Assembly (NCBI GenBank): GCA_022843165.1
Contig: JALHOD010000015.1
Span: forward strand, 1 to 64,000
Source of the DNA: Pseudorhodoplanes sp.
Lineage (GTDB): Bacteria; Pseudomonadota; Alphaproteobacteria; Rhizobiales; Xanthobacteraceae
DNA: 64,000 nt
Reading direction: 5' to 3'
Part shown: piece after piece, positions 27,550-36,662 of the stretch
How positions within the stretch are numbered: the stretch's first letter is position 1
How the letters are laid out: each line of letters begins with the position of its first letter
Notes under the pieces: generated by a model
Seen by the model: the letters and a program-made list of their open reading frames with translations, nothing else
Told to the model about the DNA's origin: nothing
The model's database searches: none
Translations under genes and position numbers: made by a program

Positions 27550-28011
27550 ATGACCTACGCCGACAAGGGCAGCGATCCAAAACCGATCGTCGCGGGGCTT
27601 CGCCCGCTGTATGAGACATATGCCGGTCTCTATTGGCCCCTCGTTCGGGTCAGCGCCGGCGCGATCCTGTTCACCCACGGCTGGCCAAAACTCATGGCCG
27701 GCGCCCAGGCCTTTGCCGCCGGAAGTCTTGCCAAACGCGGCATCGAGCCCGCGCTGCTGCTGGCTTACGTGGTGATATTTCTCGAAACCGCGGGTGCGAT
27801 CCTGATCATTCTCGGGCTGTTCACCCGGCCCATCGCGGCTCTTCTGGTCGTCGAATTCGCCGTCATCATCTGGGTGCATGTCCCCAACGGCTATGCGTGG
27901 ACCGGCCGGGGCTATGAATATCCGCTGCTCTGGGGGCTCATCTTTCTCGCGATGGTCCTGCGCGGCGGGGGGCCTTATTCGCTCGACCGCAAGCTCGGCA
28001 AGGAAGTCTAG
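27550..28011 (+). CDS. DoxX-family membrane protein
   Basis: This 153-residue protein has four membrane helices in the DoxX pattern, with GAILFTHGWPKLMAG in the first and LETAGAILIILGLFTRP in the second-third region. Family members are quinone-linked or redox-associated membrane proteins, mostly uncharacterised. GGGGGA precedes the ATG. It lies between two enzyme genes of the catabolic cluster, and similar genes often accompany aromatic oxidation genes, but its role here is unknown. Confidence 0.87.
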   Translation: MTYADKGSDPKPIVAGLRPLYETYAGLYWPLVRVSAGAILFTHGWPKLMAGAQAFAAGSLAKRGIEPALLLAYVVIFLETAGAILIILGLFTRPIAALLVVEFAVIIWVHVPNGYAWTGRGYEYPLLWGLIFLAMVLRGGGPYSLDRKLGKEV

Positions 28012-28093
28012 GCAGCCATGTCCTGCGGCGATTTCCGACTTGAATTCACGCAGTAAAGTCTGCTTGGTGTCGCCGTGCTTCAAGGAGGATATG

Positions 28094-29086
28094 ATGGCTC
28101 ACAGACATTTCGCCGCTCGCCGGTTCCTCGGCAGGATTCTCATGGTCGGCGCCCTTGCGATCGCGCCGCTGACGGCGCATGCGCAGGGCAAGTATCCTGA
28201 CAAGCCGGTCAAGCTGGTGCTGCCGTTCGGTGCCGGCGGCGTGGCCGACATCACCGCCCGCCTTGTCGCCGAAAAGCTGAGCGAAAAACTCGGCCAGCGC
28301 TTCGTGGTCGAAAACAATCCCGGCGCCGGCGGCATCACCGCCGCGCGCGCCGTGCTGCAGTCGCCGGCCGACGGCTATACCCTCGCGATCCTGACCAACG
28401 GCACCGCGGTCAGCGTCGGACTGTTCAACAAGCTGCCGTTCGATCCGGTCAAGGATTTCGCGCCGGTCTCGAGCATGGGCTATTTCGACCTGATCTTCGT
28501 GACCAGCGCCGACGGGCCGTACAAGACGCTGGCCGACTTCATCAAGGCGGCGAAGGCCAAGCCGGGCACGCTCAATCTCGGCACCATCGCCGCGGGCTCG
28601 AGCCAGAATCTGGGCGCCGAGTTGTTCAAGTCCACCGCCGGCATCGACGTGGTCATCGTGCCGTTCAAGACCTCGGGCGAAGTGCTGGTCGGACTGGAGC
28701 GCAACGACGTGCAGATGGCGGCCGAATTCTACGCCGCCCTGCGCGGGGGACTCGACGCCAAGAAGTTCATCCCGGTCGGCACCTCGGGCGTGAAGAAGGC
28801 GGACTATTTGCCGGGCGCTCCGACGGTGAAGGAAGCCGGCGGCGGCAATTTCGAGGTCACGTCCTGGAATGCCGTCTTCGCACCGGCCGGCACGCCGACG
28901 GATGTGATCAAGGTCCTGAACAAGGCCATGAACGAAGTCCTGGCCGATCCGGACGTGAAGAAGAAGGCGCTGGAACTCGGCATCGAGGCCAAGGGCTCGA
29001 CGCCGCAGGAGATCCAGGATCGCCTGAAGGCCGATATCGCCAAGTGGAGCGCGGTGATCGAGAAGGCCGGAATCCAGAAGCGATAA
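28094..29086 (+). CDS. tripartite tricarboxylate transporter (Bug/TctC) substrate-binding protein
   Basis: This 330-residue periplasmic binding protein has a signal peptide (residues 1-30, cleavage after AHAQ). The family motifs YPDKPVKLVLPFGAGGVADI and ENNPGAGGITAA bind carboxylates. AAGGAGG with a five-base gap favours the second of two adjacent ATGs. No TctA or TctB membrane subunits lie nearby, so it is an orphan binding protein, a common situation for Bug proteins in this lineage. Its neighbours suggest that the ligand is an aromatic or dicarboxylic acid. Confidence 0.92.
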   Translation: MAHRHFAARRFLGRILMVGALAIAPLTAHAQGKYPDKPVKLVLPFGAGGVADITARLVAEKLSEKLGQRFVVENNPGAGGITAARAVLQSPADGYTLAILTNGTAVSVGLFNKLPFDPVKDFAPVSSMGYFDLIFVTSADGPYKTLADFIKAAKAKPGTLNLGTIAAGSSQNLGAELFKSTAGIDVVIVPFKTSGEVLVGLERNDVQMAAEFYAALRGGLDAKKFIPVGTSGVKKADYLPGAPTVKEAGGGNFEVTSWNAVFAPAGTPTDVIKVLNKAMNEVLADPDVKKKALELGIEAKGSTPQEIQDRLKADIAKWSAVIEKAGIQKR

Positions 29087-29090
29087 TGCA

Positions 29091-29942
29091 ATGACGGCTG
29101 CACGCGATCTCTCGGCGCGGCGCAAGCCGCACTATCAATTGCCGGCCGGTTCGACAGACGCGCATTGCCACGTCTTCGGCCCGGCGGCGAAATTTCCCTA
29201 TGCCCCGAACCGACGCTACACGCCGGAGGATGCGCCGAAGGAAGCGCTGGCGGCGTTGCACGATCATCTCGGCGTGCAGCGCGCAGTGATCGTGCAGGCG
29301 AGCTGTCATGGCAAGGACAACGCCGCGATGCTGGATGCGCTGGCGTGGCGGCCCGATCACTATCGCGGCGTCGCCATCCTGGACGACACCATTCCGGGCG
29401 GCGACATCCTGAAGATGCATCAGGCCGGCGTGCGCGGCGCGCGTTTCAATTTCGTGAATCATCTCGGCGGCACGCCCGACATGGACGTGTTCAACAATGT
29501 CATCAAGCGGATCAAGCCGCTGGGCTGGCATGTGGTGCTGCATCTCGATGCGCCGGACATCGTGCCGCTGTCGGACATGATCCGTGCGATCCCGATCAAG
29601 TTCGTGATCGACCACATGGGTCGGGTGCCGGCCAAGGACGGCGTCGACCAGGCGCCGCTGAAGGCGCTGCTCGAACTGGCGAAGATCGATCGCTGCTGGA
29701 TCAAGGTCTGCGGCTCGGAGCGCATCGACATGCCGCCCTACGACAAGGCGGTGCCGATTGCGCGCAAGATCGTGGAGACGATTCCCGATCGCGTGCTGTG
29801 GGGCACGGACTTTCCGCACCCCAATTCGACGCATGACTGCGATGAGGCCGATCTGGTCGATCTGGTGCCGCTGATCGCGCTCGACCCGGCTGTTCAGAAG
29901 AAGCTGCTGGTCGACAATCCGGCAAAGCTCTACGGATTCTGA
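29091..29942 (+). CDS. amidohydrolase-2 family enzyme, LigI-like
   Basis: This 283-residue cytosolic TIM-barrel hydrolase has no signal peptide. It resembles 2-pyrone-4,6-dicarboxylate hydrolase (LigI) and related lactonases: TDAHCHVFGP with the two metal-region histidines, then FPYAPNRRYTPEDAP, VIDHMGR, and the late aspartate in LWGTDFPHPN. It starts four bases after the binding-protein stop, so it is co-transcribed with it. It probably opens a lactone or ring in catabolism of an aromatic acid. It is distinct from the exported family member at 26555. Confidence 0.88.
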   Translation: MTAARDLSARRKPHYQLPAGSTDAHCHVFGPAAKFPYAPNRRYTPEDAPKEALAALHDHLGVQRAVIVQASCHGKDNAAMLDALAWRPDHYRGVAILDDTIPGGDILKMHQAGVRGARFNFVNHLGGTPDMDVFNNVIKRIKPLGWHVVLHLDAPDIVPLSDMIRAIPIKFVIDHMGRVPAKDGVDQAPLKALLELAKIDRCWIKVCGSERIDMPPYDKAVPIARKIVETIPDRVLWGTDFPHPNSTHDCDEADLVDLVPLIALDPAVQKKLLVDNPAKLYGF

Positions 29943-29951
29943 TCCGCCATT

Positions 29952-31136
29952 TCAGATCGTCCCGTACAGCCAGTTCACGCTGTCGAAGGATTGCTCGGGT
30001 GTGCGGCTGGCCAGCATCATGTCGCGCAACTCAGCGGCGACGCCGCGCGCGTGATAGAATTCGCCATACACGCGCGCCATGATCTGCACGCGGCCGGTGC
30101 GCAGATAACGCTGCTGCTGATAGGCCTGGAACGCGGCCGGCAGATCGTCCGGTTGCTCCGCCACTTTCTCCGCCAGCCACACCGCGTCTTCGGTGGCCTG
30201 ACAGGCGCCCTGCGCGAGATATTGCAGCATCGGATGCGCGGCGTCGCCGAGCAGGGTCACGCGGCCCTTGGTCCAGTTCTTCACCGGTTCGCGGTCGCAC
30301 AGCACCCAGAATTTCCAGGCGTTGATGCGGTCCAAAAGCCGTAACACCTCCGGCCGCTGGCCCTTGAAATGCTCGTATAACAGCGTTTTGTCGCCCTCCG
30401 TATTCCATCCTTCGACGTAATGATCGGAATGGAAGACGGCGACCAGATTGTAGAGCTCGCCGCGGCGCAACGGGTAATGCACGAAATGGGTGCGCGGCCC
30501 GGCCCAGAGAATGACGTCCGGGCCCCAGAGATCCTCCGGGACCTCGTCGCGCCGCAGCACCGCGCGATAGGCGAGATGGCCCGACACCCGCGGCTTGCCG
30601 TCGCCGACGATCTTCTGGCGGATCTTCGACCACAGGCCGTCGCAGCCGAGCAGCGCGCGGCCCTCGACGCGCTCGCCGGAGGCGAGGATGGCGGTGACCT
30701 TGCTGCCGTCGTCGTCGAAATCGACGACCTCGCGGCCGGTTTCAAGGCTGATCAGATTGTTGCCCTGGCAGGCCTTCAGATAAACCGCCAGAATGTCGTG
30801 ACGATGGGTGACGGCATAAGGCTGGCCGAACCGCTTCCTGAACTCCTCGCCCAGCGGCACTTCGGTGATCAGTTTGCCGGTGAGGGCGTCGCGCATCTGC
30901 TGGCGGTTGGGCACCCAGGCGTCCGCCAGCATGGCGTTCTTGAGACCGATCTTCTCCAGGGCGGTGAAGATGTTGGGGCCGAGCTGGATGCCGGCGCCGA
31001 CCTCGCGGAATTCGTCGGATTGCTCCAGCACCCGCACCTGAAATCCTTTCAGCGCGAGCGCGTAAGCGGTCACCAGGCCGCCGATGCCGCCGCCCGCCAC
31101 CAGAAAGGGCAAATCCCGGCCGTTCGCTGTCGCCAT
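29952..31136 (-). CDS. FAD-dependent monooxygenase, 3-hydroxybenzoate 6-hydroxylase-like
   Basis: This 394-residue class A flavoprotein hydroxylase has the FAD-binding GGGIGG at about residues 15-20, the middle DG motif region (LLGCDGLWSKIR) and the C-terminal FAD motif LLGDAAHPMLQYLAQGA. The overall pattern fits 3-hydroxybenzoate 6-hydroxylase, which makes gentisate using NADH and O2; salicylate hydroxylase is the main alternative. It is convergent with the LigI-like gene. No gentisate dioxygenase is in the window. Confidence 0.88.
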   Translation of the reverse strand: MATANGRDLPFLVAGGGIGGLVTAYALALKGFQVRVLEQSDEFREVGAGIQLGPNIFTALEKIGLKNAMLADAWVPNRQQMRDALTGKLITEVPLGEEFRKRFGQPYAVTHRHDILAVYLKACQGNNLISLETGREVVDFDDDGSKVTAILASGERVEGRALLGCDGLWSKIRQKIVGDGKPRVSGHLAYRAVLRRDEVPEDLWGPDVILWAGPRTHFVHYPLRRGELYNLVAVFHSDHYVEGWNTEGDKTLLYEHFKGQRPEVLRLLDRINAWKFWVLCDREPVKNWTKGRVTLLGDAAHPMLQYLAQGACQATEDAVWLAEKVAEQPDDLPAAFQAYQQQRYLRTGRVQIMARVYGEFYHARGVAAELRDMMLASRTPEQSFDSVNWLYGTI

Positions 31137-31215
31137 CCTTGTCTCCCCTCACTCACCGGCAGGGTCTGCCGGACGCGGGATAGTCATAAACGGCGCGGCA
31201 GGCCCGGCACAAATG

Positions 31216-31244
31216 CAAAAACCCGCCGTCTCGGGCCGGCGGGT
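31216..31244 (-). terminator. rho-independent terminator after the CHRD gene
   Basis: An 8-base stem (31221-31228 with 31237-31244) is followed on the minus strand by TTTTT. It lies 26 bases past the stop of the CHRD-domain gene. Confidence 0.75.
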
Positions 31245-31269
31245 CTTCACGCAGGGAATGGCTGAAGGG

Positions 31270-31698
31270 CTATTTCAGAAGCTGGCCGCGCACTTCGCCG
31301 GCGGGGTGCGCCGCAGTATGGATATTCACATACCACATGCCGGCCATCATATCCTTGACCTGACTGTCGGTGAGGGTGGCTTCGCCCGCAAATGACGCGC
31401 CCGGATTGGGAATGGGGACCAGAACGCCGGCATTCTTGCCGGCCTCGGCGGGTCCGTGGAAATGGGCCATGGTGGGCGGCGCGGTCAGATTGGACAGGGT
31501 GCCCTTCCAGGAGAGCTTCTTGGTTGCGGGATCGAACGTGGCGGTGACCTGACCCGATCCTGCGACCGTGATCGGCGGCACTTCATTGCTGCCTTTCAGA
31601 TCAGCTTTCAGATTGACCATCTGGGCCGCGGCCGGACCGGTTGCGACGACAACCAACGCCAGACAAGCAAGTGCTGTGCGAAGAAATGTCAGAGACAT
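31270..31698 (-). CDS. exported CHRD-domain protein
   Basis: This 142-residue protein has a signal peptide (residues 1-25, cleavage after AAAQ). One CHRD domain follows: LKGSNEVPP near the start, MAHFHGPA in the middle and the closing NIHTAAHPAGEVRGQL. CHRD is named after chordin and its function in bacteria is unclear. The histidine-rich HFHG and NIHT positions suggest metal binding. It is a single gene with its own terminator. Confidence 0.9.
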   Translation of the reverse strand: MSLTFLRTALACLALVVVATGPAAAQMVNLKADLKGSNEVPPITVAGSGQVTATFDPATKKLSWKGTLSNLTAPPTMAHFHGPAEAGKNAGVLVPIPNPGASFAGEATLTDSQVKDMMAGMWYVNIHTAAHPAGEVRGQLLK

Positions 31699-31781
31699 GG
31701 TGCATCCCCCTGTGGTGGCTTCGAACTGAAAACACCACCCGTCACCGATTCATCCCGCGCAGAATGCACCATTTTGCCGCA

Positions 31782-31982
31782 CTAACGAAGATGCGATGGC
31801 ATTTCCACGGCCGTCTGGAATTCATGGCTGCAGCTTTCGCAGGACCAGGAGTTATGGAAGCGGCCCTTACCGAAATATTCGGTTGCGGTCGCGGCAAACG
31901 TGGCTTCTCCGCAATGCGGACACGCCGGGCGCTGGAAGAACGGCATCAAGGTCAAGGCCGGTACGTCAGTCTGTAGTCGCAT
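31782..31982 (-). CDS. small zinc-ribbon protein (66 aa)
   Basis: This short protein has a clear four-cysteine zinc ribbon: CPHC near residues 21-24 and CESC near 48-51. AAGGAGG seven bases before the ATG supports translation. Such small ribbons are common in Bradyrhizobiaceae and usually unassigned. It may bind nucleic acid or protein. The gene stands alone. Confidence 0.65.
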   Translation of the reverse strand: MRLQTDVPALTLMPFFQRPACPHCGEATFAATATEYFGKGRFHNSWSCESCSHEFQTAVEMPSHLR

Positions 31983-32112
31983 GACGAGCCTCCTTCAGTC
32001 CCGAGTTACCCTCCGCCAGTGATGCTACACTAGAGTCGGTATATGGCAGCATCACGACGTCTTGAGACAGTTTTAGCGATGCTCGCGTGTTCTTTTGAAT
32101 TCAATTGTCCGC

Positions 32113-33093
32113 TCAAATTTTGGCGCGCCGCAACTCCGTCGGCGCCATGCCGAAATGCCGCCTCGTGGCGCGCCGCAAACTGCTTTCGGCGTGAAACCCG
32201 GACCGGCGCGTGACTGTCGCGATCGGAAGATTCGTCGTCTGCAACAGCGCCTTGGCCCGCTCGCAGCGGATGCGCTCGACTGCGTCGGCCGGCGTGCTGC
32301 CGGTCGCGGACTGAAATCTGCGGAAGAAGGTACGCAGGCTCTGGCCGGCGGCCGCCGCCATGTCGTCGACCTGCCAATTCCGCTCCGGTTTTTCGGCGAT
32401 CGACTGGAGCAGGCCGGCATAGGCGGAAGATGCGCCGCTCTGCAGCGCCAGCGGTTCACTGAATTGCCGCTGTCCGCCCGGCCGCCGCAGATAGACCACC
32501 AGTCGCCGCGCCACGCGCAACGCCGCCTCTGGCCCGTTGTCCTCCTCGATCAGCGCCAGCGCCATGTCGATCCCGGCGGTGACGCCGGCAGTCGTCCAGA
32601 GGCTGCCGTCGTGAATGAAGATCGGATCTTCCTCCACCCGCAGGGCGGGATAGTCGCGGGCGAGGCGGGCGCAGGCGCGCCAGTGCGTGACCACACGGCG
32701 GCCATCCAGCAATCCGGTTTCGGCCATGAGGAAGGCGCCGGTGCAGACAGCGCATTGCCGGCGGGCGCGGCCGGCGAGGTGACGCAGGGTGTCGACCAGC
32801 TTGCGGGATCGCAAGGCGTCATGGACGCCCGGTCCGCCCGGCACAATGAGGGTGTCGAGCGCAGCCTGCCGCCGCAGCGCCTTGGTGAGAAGCGGCACGC
32901 CGGAGGCGGTGATGACCGGTCCGCCGCTCAGGCTGCGGATTTCGACCGCATAGCGCGGGCGGCCGATCTCCTCGTTGGCCGTGGTCAGCGCCTGCAGCGG
33001 GCCGGCCAAGTCGAGAATCTGCACGCCGTCAAAGGCCAGAATGGTGACCGGCAAGCTTGGCAGGAAATGCTTGAACTTTGTCATTTGTGCCAT
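32113..33093 (-). CDS. GlxA-type AraC-family transcriptional regulator
   Basis: This 326-residue regulator has an N-terminal DJ-1/PfpI-like domain (about residues 10-190, FDGVQILDLAGP and VCTGAFLMAETGLL) and a C-terminal AraC helix-turn-helix pair (about 225-320). The nucleophile-elbow cysteine in VCTGAF is retained, though such domains in regulators usually sense rather than catalyse. The exact start is uncertain: ATGs at 33084, 33093 and 33111 are all in frame. It is divergent from another DJ-1-fold gene at 33143, its likely target. Confidence 0.87.
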   Translation of the reverse strand: MAQMTKFKHFLPSLPVTILAFDGVQILDLAGPLQALTTANEEIGRPRYAVEIRSLSGGPVITASGVPLLTKALRRQAALDTLIVPGGPGVHDALRSRKLVDTLRHLAGRARRQCAVCTGAFLMAETGLLDGRRVVTHWRACARLARDYPALRVEEDPIFIHDGSLWTTAGVTAGIDMALALIEEDNGPEAALRVARRLVVYLRRPGGQRQFSEPLALQSGASSAYAGLLQSIAEKPERNWQVDDMAAAAGQSLRTFFRRFQSATGSTPADAVERIRCERAKALLQTTNLPIATVTRRSGFHAESSLRRATRRHFGMAPTELRRAKI

Positions 33094-33142
33094 CGGTTTC
33101 GGGCCTACCATTCGCGTCCCATCGTGTCGAGAGGACGCGCGC

Positions 33143-33844
33143 ATGAGCGACATTGTTCAGGTGAACATGATCCTGGTGCCGGACATGGTTCAGCTCGATC
33201 TGACCGGCCCGTTCGAGGTGCTGGCGCGGGTGCCGGGCTGGCAGGTGGAACTGGTTGCCAGTTCGCTCGCGCCCGTGCGAACCGACCGCGGCCTGACCAT
33301 TCTGCCGACCGTGACCCGCGACACCGCCGGCCCCGCCGACATTCTCGTGGTGCCGGGCGGCACCGGCATCGACACGGCGATGGTCGATCCGGACTGGGTG
33401 CGGTTTGCGCACGATCAGGCGATCAATGCCAAGTATGTCTTCGGCATCTGCACCGGCTCGTTCCTGCTGGCGGCGGCGGGCCTGCTCACCGGACGCCGGG
33501 CTGGCGCGCACTGGCAGGCGCGCGATCTGCTGGCGCGGTTCGGCGCGATCCCAAGTCACGAGCGCATGGTGGTCGACGGAAAATACTACACCTCCGGCGG
33601 CGTGACCTCCGGCATCGACATGGCGTTGCGTGTGGTCGGCGACGTGGCGGGCAAGGAGGTGGCGCAAAAAATCCAGTTGCAGATCGAATACGATCCGCAG
33701 CCGCCGTTTCCCGGCGGCACGCCGTTCACGTCGCCGCCGCAGATCGTCGATGCCGTCAGTCTTGCGTCGGCGCAGCGACGGGCGACGCGGGAGAAGCTGG
33801 TGGAGCAGGCGGTGGCGGCGATGCGGCCTGCAAGCGGCCGCTGA
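33143..33844 (+). CDS. DJ-1/PfpI-family protein, isonitrile hydratase-like
   Basis: This 233-residue enzyme-like protein has the DJ-1/PfpI nucleophile elbow GICTGSF with C103, and the early acidic residue in LDLTGPFEVL. The pattern with HWQARDLL after the elbow resembles isonitrile hydratase (InhA), which converts isonitriles to N-formamides. GAGAGGA precedes the ATG. It is divergently paired with a GlxA-type regulator of the same fold, a frequent regulator-target arrangement. The substrate is not known here. Confidence 0.85.
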   Translation: MSDIVQVNMILVPDMVQLDLTGPFEVLARVPGWQVELVASSLAPVRTDRGLTILPTVTRDTAGPADILVVPGGTGIDTAMVDPDWVRFAHDQAINAKYVFGICTGSFLLAAAGLLTGRRAGAHWQARDLLARFGAIPSHERMVVDGKYYTSGGVTSGIDMALRVVGDVAGKEVAQKIQLQIEYDPQPPFPGGTPFTSPPQIVDAVSLASAQRRATREKLVEQAVAAMRPASGR

Positions 33845-33855
33845 TCCCGACAACA

Positions 33856-36417
33856 CTATTCGGCGGCGATCATCATCGGCTGCGCCGGTGGCCCGAGAAC
33901 GTCGCTCAGACGCGCGATGTCGAGCACGATCAGCACCGGTCCCTGCGTCGCCTCCTCGCTGCGGCTGCGGACGATGCCGACGGCGGGCAGGCGGCCGGCG
34001 GCACCCAGCTTTTCCAGCGGGACGATGTCGACGGCAGGGATTTCAGGAATGTCGCCGAGATTGTCGACACAGAGGCCGACCAGACCAGTGCCGACGCGCG
34101 CGACCACGATGTGCCGCTCCTGCTCGCTCGCGGTGCGCTCGCCGACGCCCACGCATTGCGCCAGATCGAGAACGGGAATCGGGGTGTCGTGGTGGATCTT
34201 GTAGCCGACCAGCACGCCGCCGCCGCCGCCGGTGGCGGTCGTGATGTCGGTCGCATCGATGGCTTCCAGCACGTCCTGGGCCCGCAAGCCGAACCAGTAG
34301 TCGCCGACATAGAAGGTTGCGAGCTCCACCATGTCGCCATCGGCACGATGCGTGTGCATGGCTTTTGTCGCGGCCTTGTTGCGGGCGGCATGCGCGGCCT
34401 TCGTGCCGAGACGCGCGGCGCAGAGCGAAACCACGTCGGGGCTGTAGCCGTCGCTGATCTTGTATTCACGATAGCCTGACGAAAGTGTCGCGCCGATGGT
34501 GTAGAAATAGCCGTCACGGGCGATGATCTGCGAGCGGCTTTGACCGGGCTGCAGATCGGCGAGGCCGAGTGCGAGGCCCGACGGCGCGCCGGCCGGAAAA
34601 CGTTCATCCGACGAGGCGAGGACGCGGCCCGCGAGGTCGACGAACAGCGCAAAGGATTGCGGCATCACCTCGCCGCGTTCGTCGCGGGGCAGCGCATCGT
34701 GCAGCATGGCTGAGAATTGCGGCGTGGAATCGAACACGATTCCGACGCCGCCAACCGCATTCTGGTCATCAAGGCCGCGGACAGCGGCGCCGTAAATATA
34801 GGCCGGCGCTTCGCCATAAAGCGGCGTGGGCGCGAAATCGGACACCGCGTAATCCTGTGTCGTTTGCAGCGCCAGCGTGCGCGCCACCCACGGCTCTCGG
34901 ATGGTTGTGCCGACGACATGCGCATGTTCGGGCCGGGAGACGGCGACAACCTTGCCGGCGGCGTCGAACAGCAGCAGGTTGCTGTAGACGGTGTAGAGGC
35001 CGTTGATCGCCGCAAGGACCTCGGAACAGGTCTGCAGCCCTTCGGGCGTCGGGTTTGCAAGCATGCGGCGGAAGGTGGTGTCGAGCGCCCACCAGCGGCA
35101 GTCATTGGCGCGTTCGTACAGGTTGCGGTCCATGACATCGATGGCAAAGGCGGCGCGCGCGGAGACCTTCTGCGAGATCGCCGCGATCACGGTCTGCTGC
35201 AGATTGCCGATGGACTGATCGAACACCGCCTGCGTCCGGCGTCCGGCATTGGAAATTTCCCGCAACAGTGTCTTCGAGAAAGCGGCATTGCCGTCGCTGG
35301 AATCGGCCTGGCGGACCGACCCGTTCCAGACCGAGCGGTTGAGATCGCTCTGGATGCGCTCGGCCTGCTGCGGGATGCTGCGCAAGGCTTCGGAAAACAG
35401 CGCCGGATTGCGCATCACGCTCTCGACCAGGTCCTGCTGGCGTTCGGCCGAGGTGCCCTCGCGGGTGTCGTCAAAGGCCATGTCGATCGGAATGAGACCG
35501 AATCCCAGCCAGCCCGGTCCATGATAGCCCTGATAGGCGTTCGGCTCGCAGCCGATGGCAAGATATTGCCGTCCGCCGAGCCGGACGGCGCCGCCATTGG
35601 CGCGCAGGATGGCGGAAGCAATCCGAAAACCGGCGGGAAGCTGGATCGTGCAGGAGCTGGCGATGATACGGCCCTTCGGCGTGACGCAGGCCAGCAGCGT
35701 CCAGTCATCCTCGGCCACCAGGTTCCGGTAAATGCCGTCCATTTCGTCGGCGAGACGGAACACCAGCGCCAGCATTCCGAGCGGGTGGCCGTCGGAATTG
35801 TTGACGCGGAAGGCGTAGACCAGATGATCGCCGTCGGGCAGGAAATCGGCGGAGCCGAAATATTCGACATAGGCGCAGCTGGTGGTGAGCGCGTCCTGAA
35901 CGATGGTGTGGGATGTCTCTTCGGCCGGATGACCGGCGAGCCGCGCGCGGATGCGGCCACGGGTGTCGATCAGCACGATGTCGCTATAGACGGAATACTT
36001 GGCGACATATTCTGCGAAGCGCGCCGCGATGCCTGCGCGATCGGCCGTGTCCGCACCGGCGGACAGGAATTCGCGCACATCGGTGTCGGCGGCGAGAAAG
36101 CCGATATCTGCGGTGCGCTCGAACAGGTTGCGCACCAGGATGTCGATGCCGTTCTGGGCCTTGGTGCGCAACTCGGCGAGCACCTTATTGCGCGTTTCCA
36201 GGCCGAGATGATTGAGCAAGTGGCCGCTGAGTTTCTCGAAGGCCTCGCGAGTGCCGGACATTTCGGTGGCGCTGCCGGAAAGCTGGCCGAGCAGCGTCAG
36301 CGTATCCCACGACACTTGCAGGCGACCGAGCGCCTCGCGGCAGTTCTCGACCCCGTGCATGTGATGAATGAGGCCGACGAGGGAATCGTCGATCTCGACA
36401 TCCTTGTAGACCGCCAT
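33856..36417 (-). CDS. soluble double-Cache-like sensor fused to CheW
   Basis: This 853-residue protein has no membrane helix or signal peptide. Two Cache-like sensor regions follow a helical N-terminus: about 100-300 (YSDIVLIDTRGRIRA) and about 440-650 (YSNLLLFDAAGKVVAVS). The C-terminal 170 or so residues are a CheW domain (from about 695, LATFYVGDYWFGLRA), with glycines, a proline and PVLDLAQ as expected. CheW links receptors to the CheA kinase. Linking Cache-like domains straight to CheW in a cytosolic protein is unusual. No other chemotaxis gene is nearby. The start MAVYKDVEID was preferred over a 19-codon upstream extension. Confidence 0.82.
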   Translation of the reverse strand: MAVYKDVEIDDSLVGLIHHMHGVENCREALGRLQVSWDTLTLLGQLSGSATEMSGTREAFEKLSGHLLNHLGLETRNKVLAELRTKAQNGIDILVRNLFERTADIGFLAADTDVREFLSAGADTADRAGIAARFAEYVAKYSVYSDIVLIDTRGRIRARLAGHPAEETSHTIVQDALTTSCAYVEYFGSADFLPDGDHLVYAFRVNNSDGHPLGMLALVFRLADEMDGIYRNLVAEDDWTLLACVTPKGRIIASSCTIQLPAGFRIASAILRANGGAVRLGGRQYLAIGCEPNAYQGYHGPGWLGFGLIPIDMAFDDTREGTSAERQQDLVESVMRNPALFSEALRSIPQQAERIQSDLNRSVWNGSVRQADSSDGNAAFSKTLLREISNAGRRTQAVFDQSIGNLQQTVIAAISQKVSARAAFAIDVMDRNLYERANDCRWWALDTTFRRMLANPTPEGLQTCSEVLAAINGLYTVYSNLLLFDAAGKVVAVSRPEHAHVVGTTIREPWVARTLALQTTQDYAVSDFAPTPLYGEAPAYIYGAAVRGLDDQNAVGGVGIVFDSTPQFSAMLHDALPRDERGEVMPQSFALFVDLAGRVLASSDERFPAGAPSGLALGLADLQPGQSRSQIIARDGYFYTIGATLSSGYREYKISDGYSPDVVSLCAARLGTKAAHAARNKAATKAMHTHRADGDMVELATFYVGDYWFGLRAQDVLEAIDATDITTATGGGGGVLVGYKIHHDTPIPVLDLAQCVGVGERTASEQERHIVVARVGTGLVGLCVDNLGDIPEIPAVDIVPLEKLGAAGRLPAVGIVRSRSEEATQGPVLIVLDIARLSDVLGPPAQPMMIAAE

Positions 36418-36662
36418 CGAAAACTCTTTTCGCGAAAATGAGTCCGGACGAAATCGATTCGCAGCATGCCGCAAGGCGGTTTAAATTGAACAAACACAGA
36501 GGGTCACGGAGCGATATCGCAGACGGCCTTCGCGATTGCGTCCGGTGCCTGCTTACGGTTTAATCGTCCTGCTTTAATGGTGTGCAGATTTGGCAGGCCG
36601 ATCTTGCGTGCAAGACGAGTCCGGCTCCGATTGTCTAACAAAAGTTAAGAACTGGCAGCGCC

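Noticed and set aside
32095-34479. 794-codon plus-strand frame
   Set aside because: It runs antisense to the GlxA regulator, then through the DJ-1-like gene and antisense to the CheW gene, in a non-coding phase.
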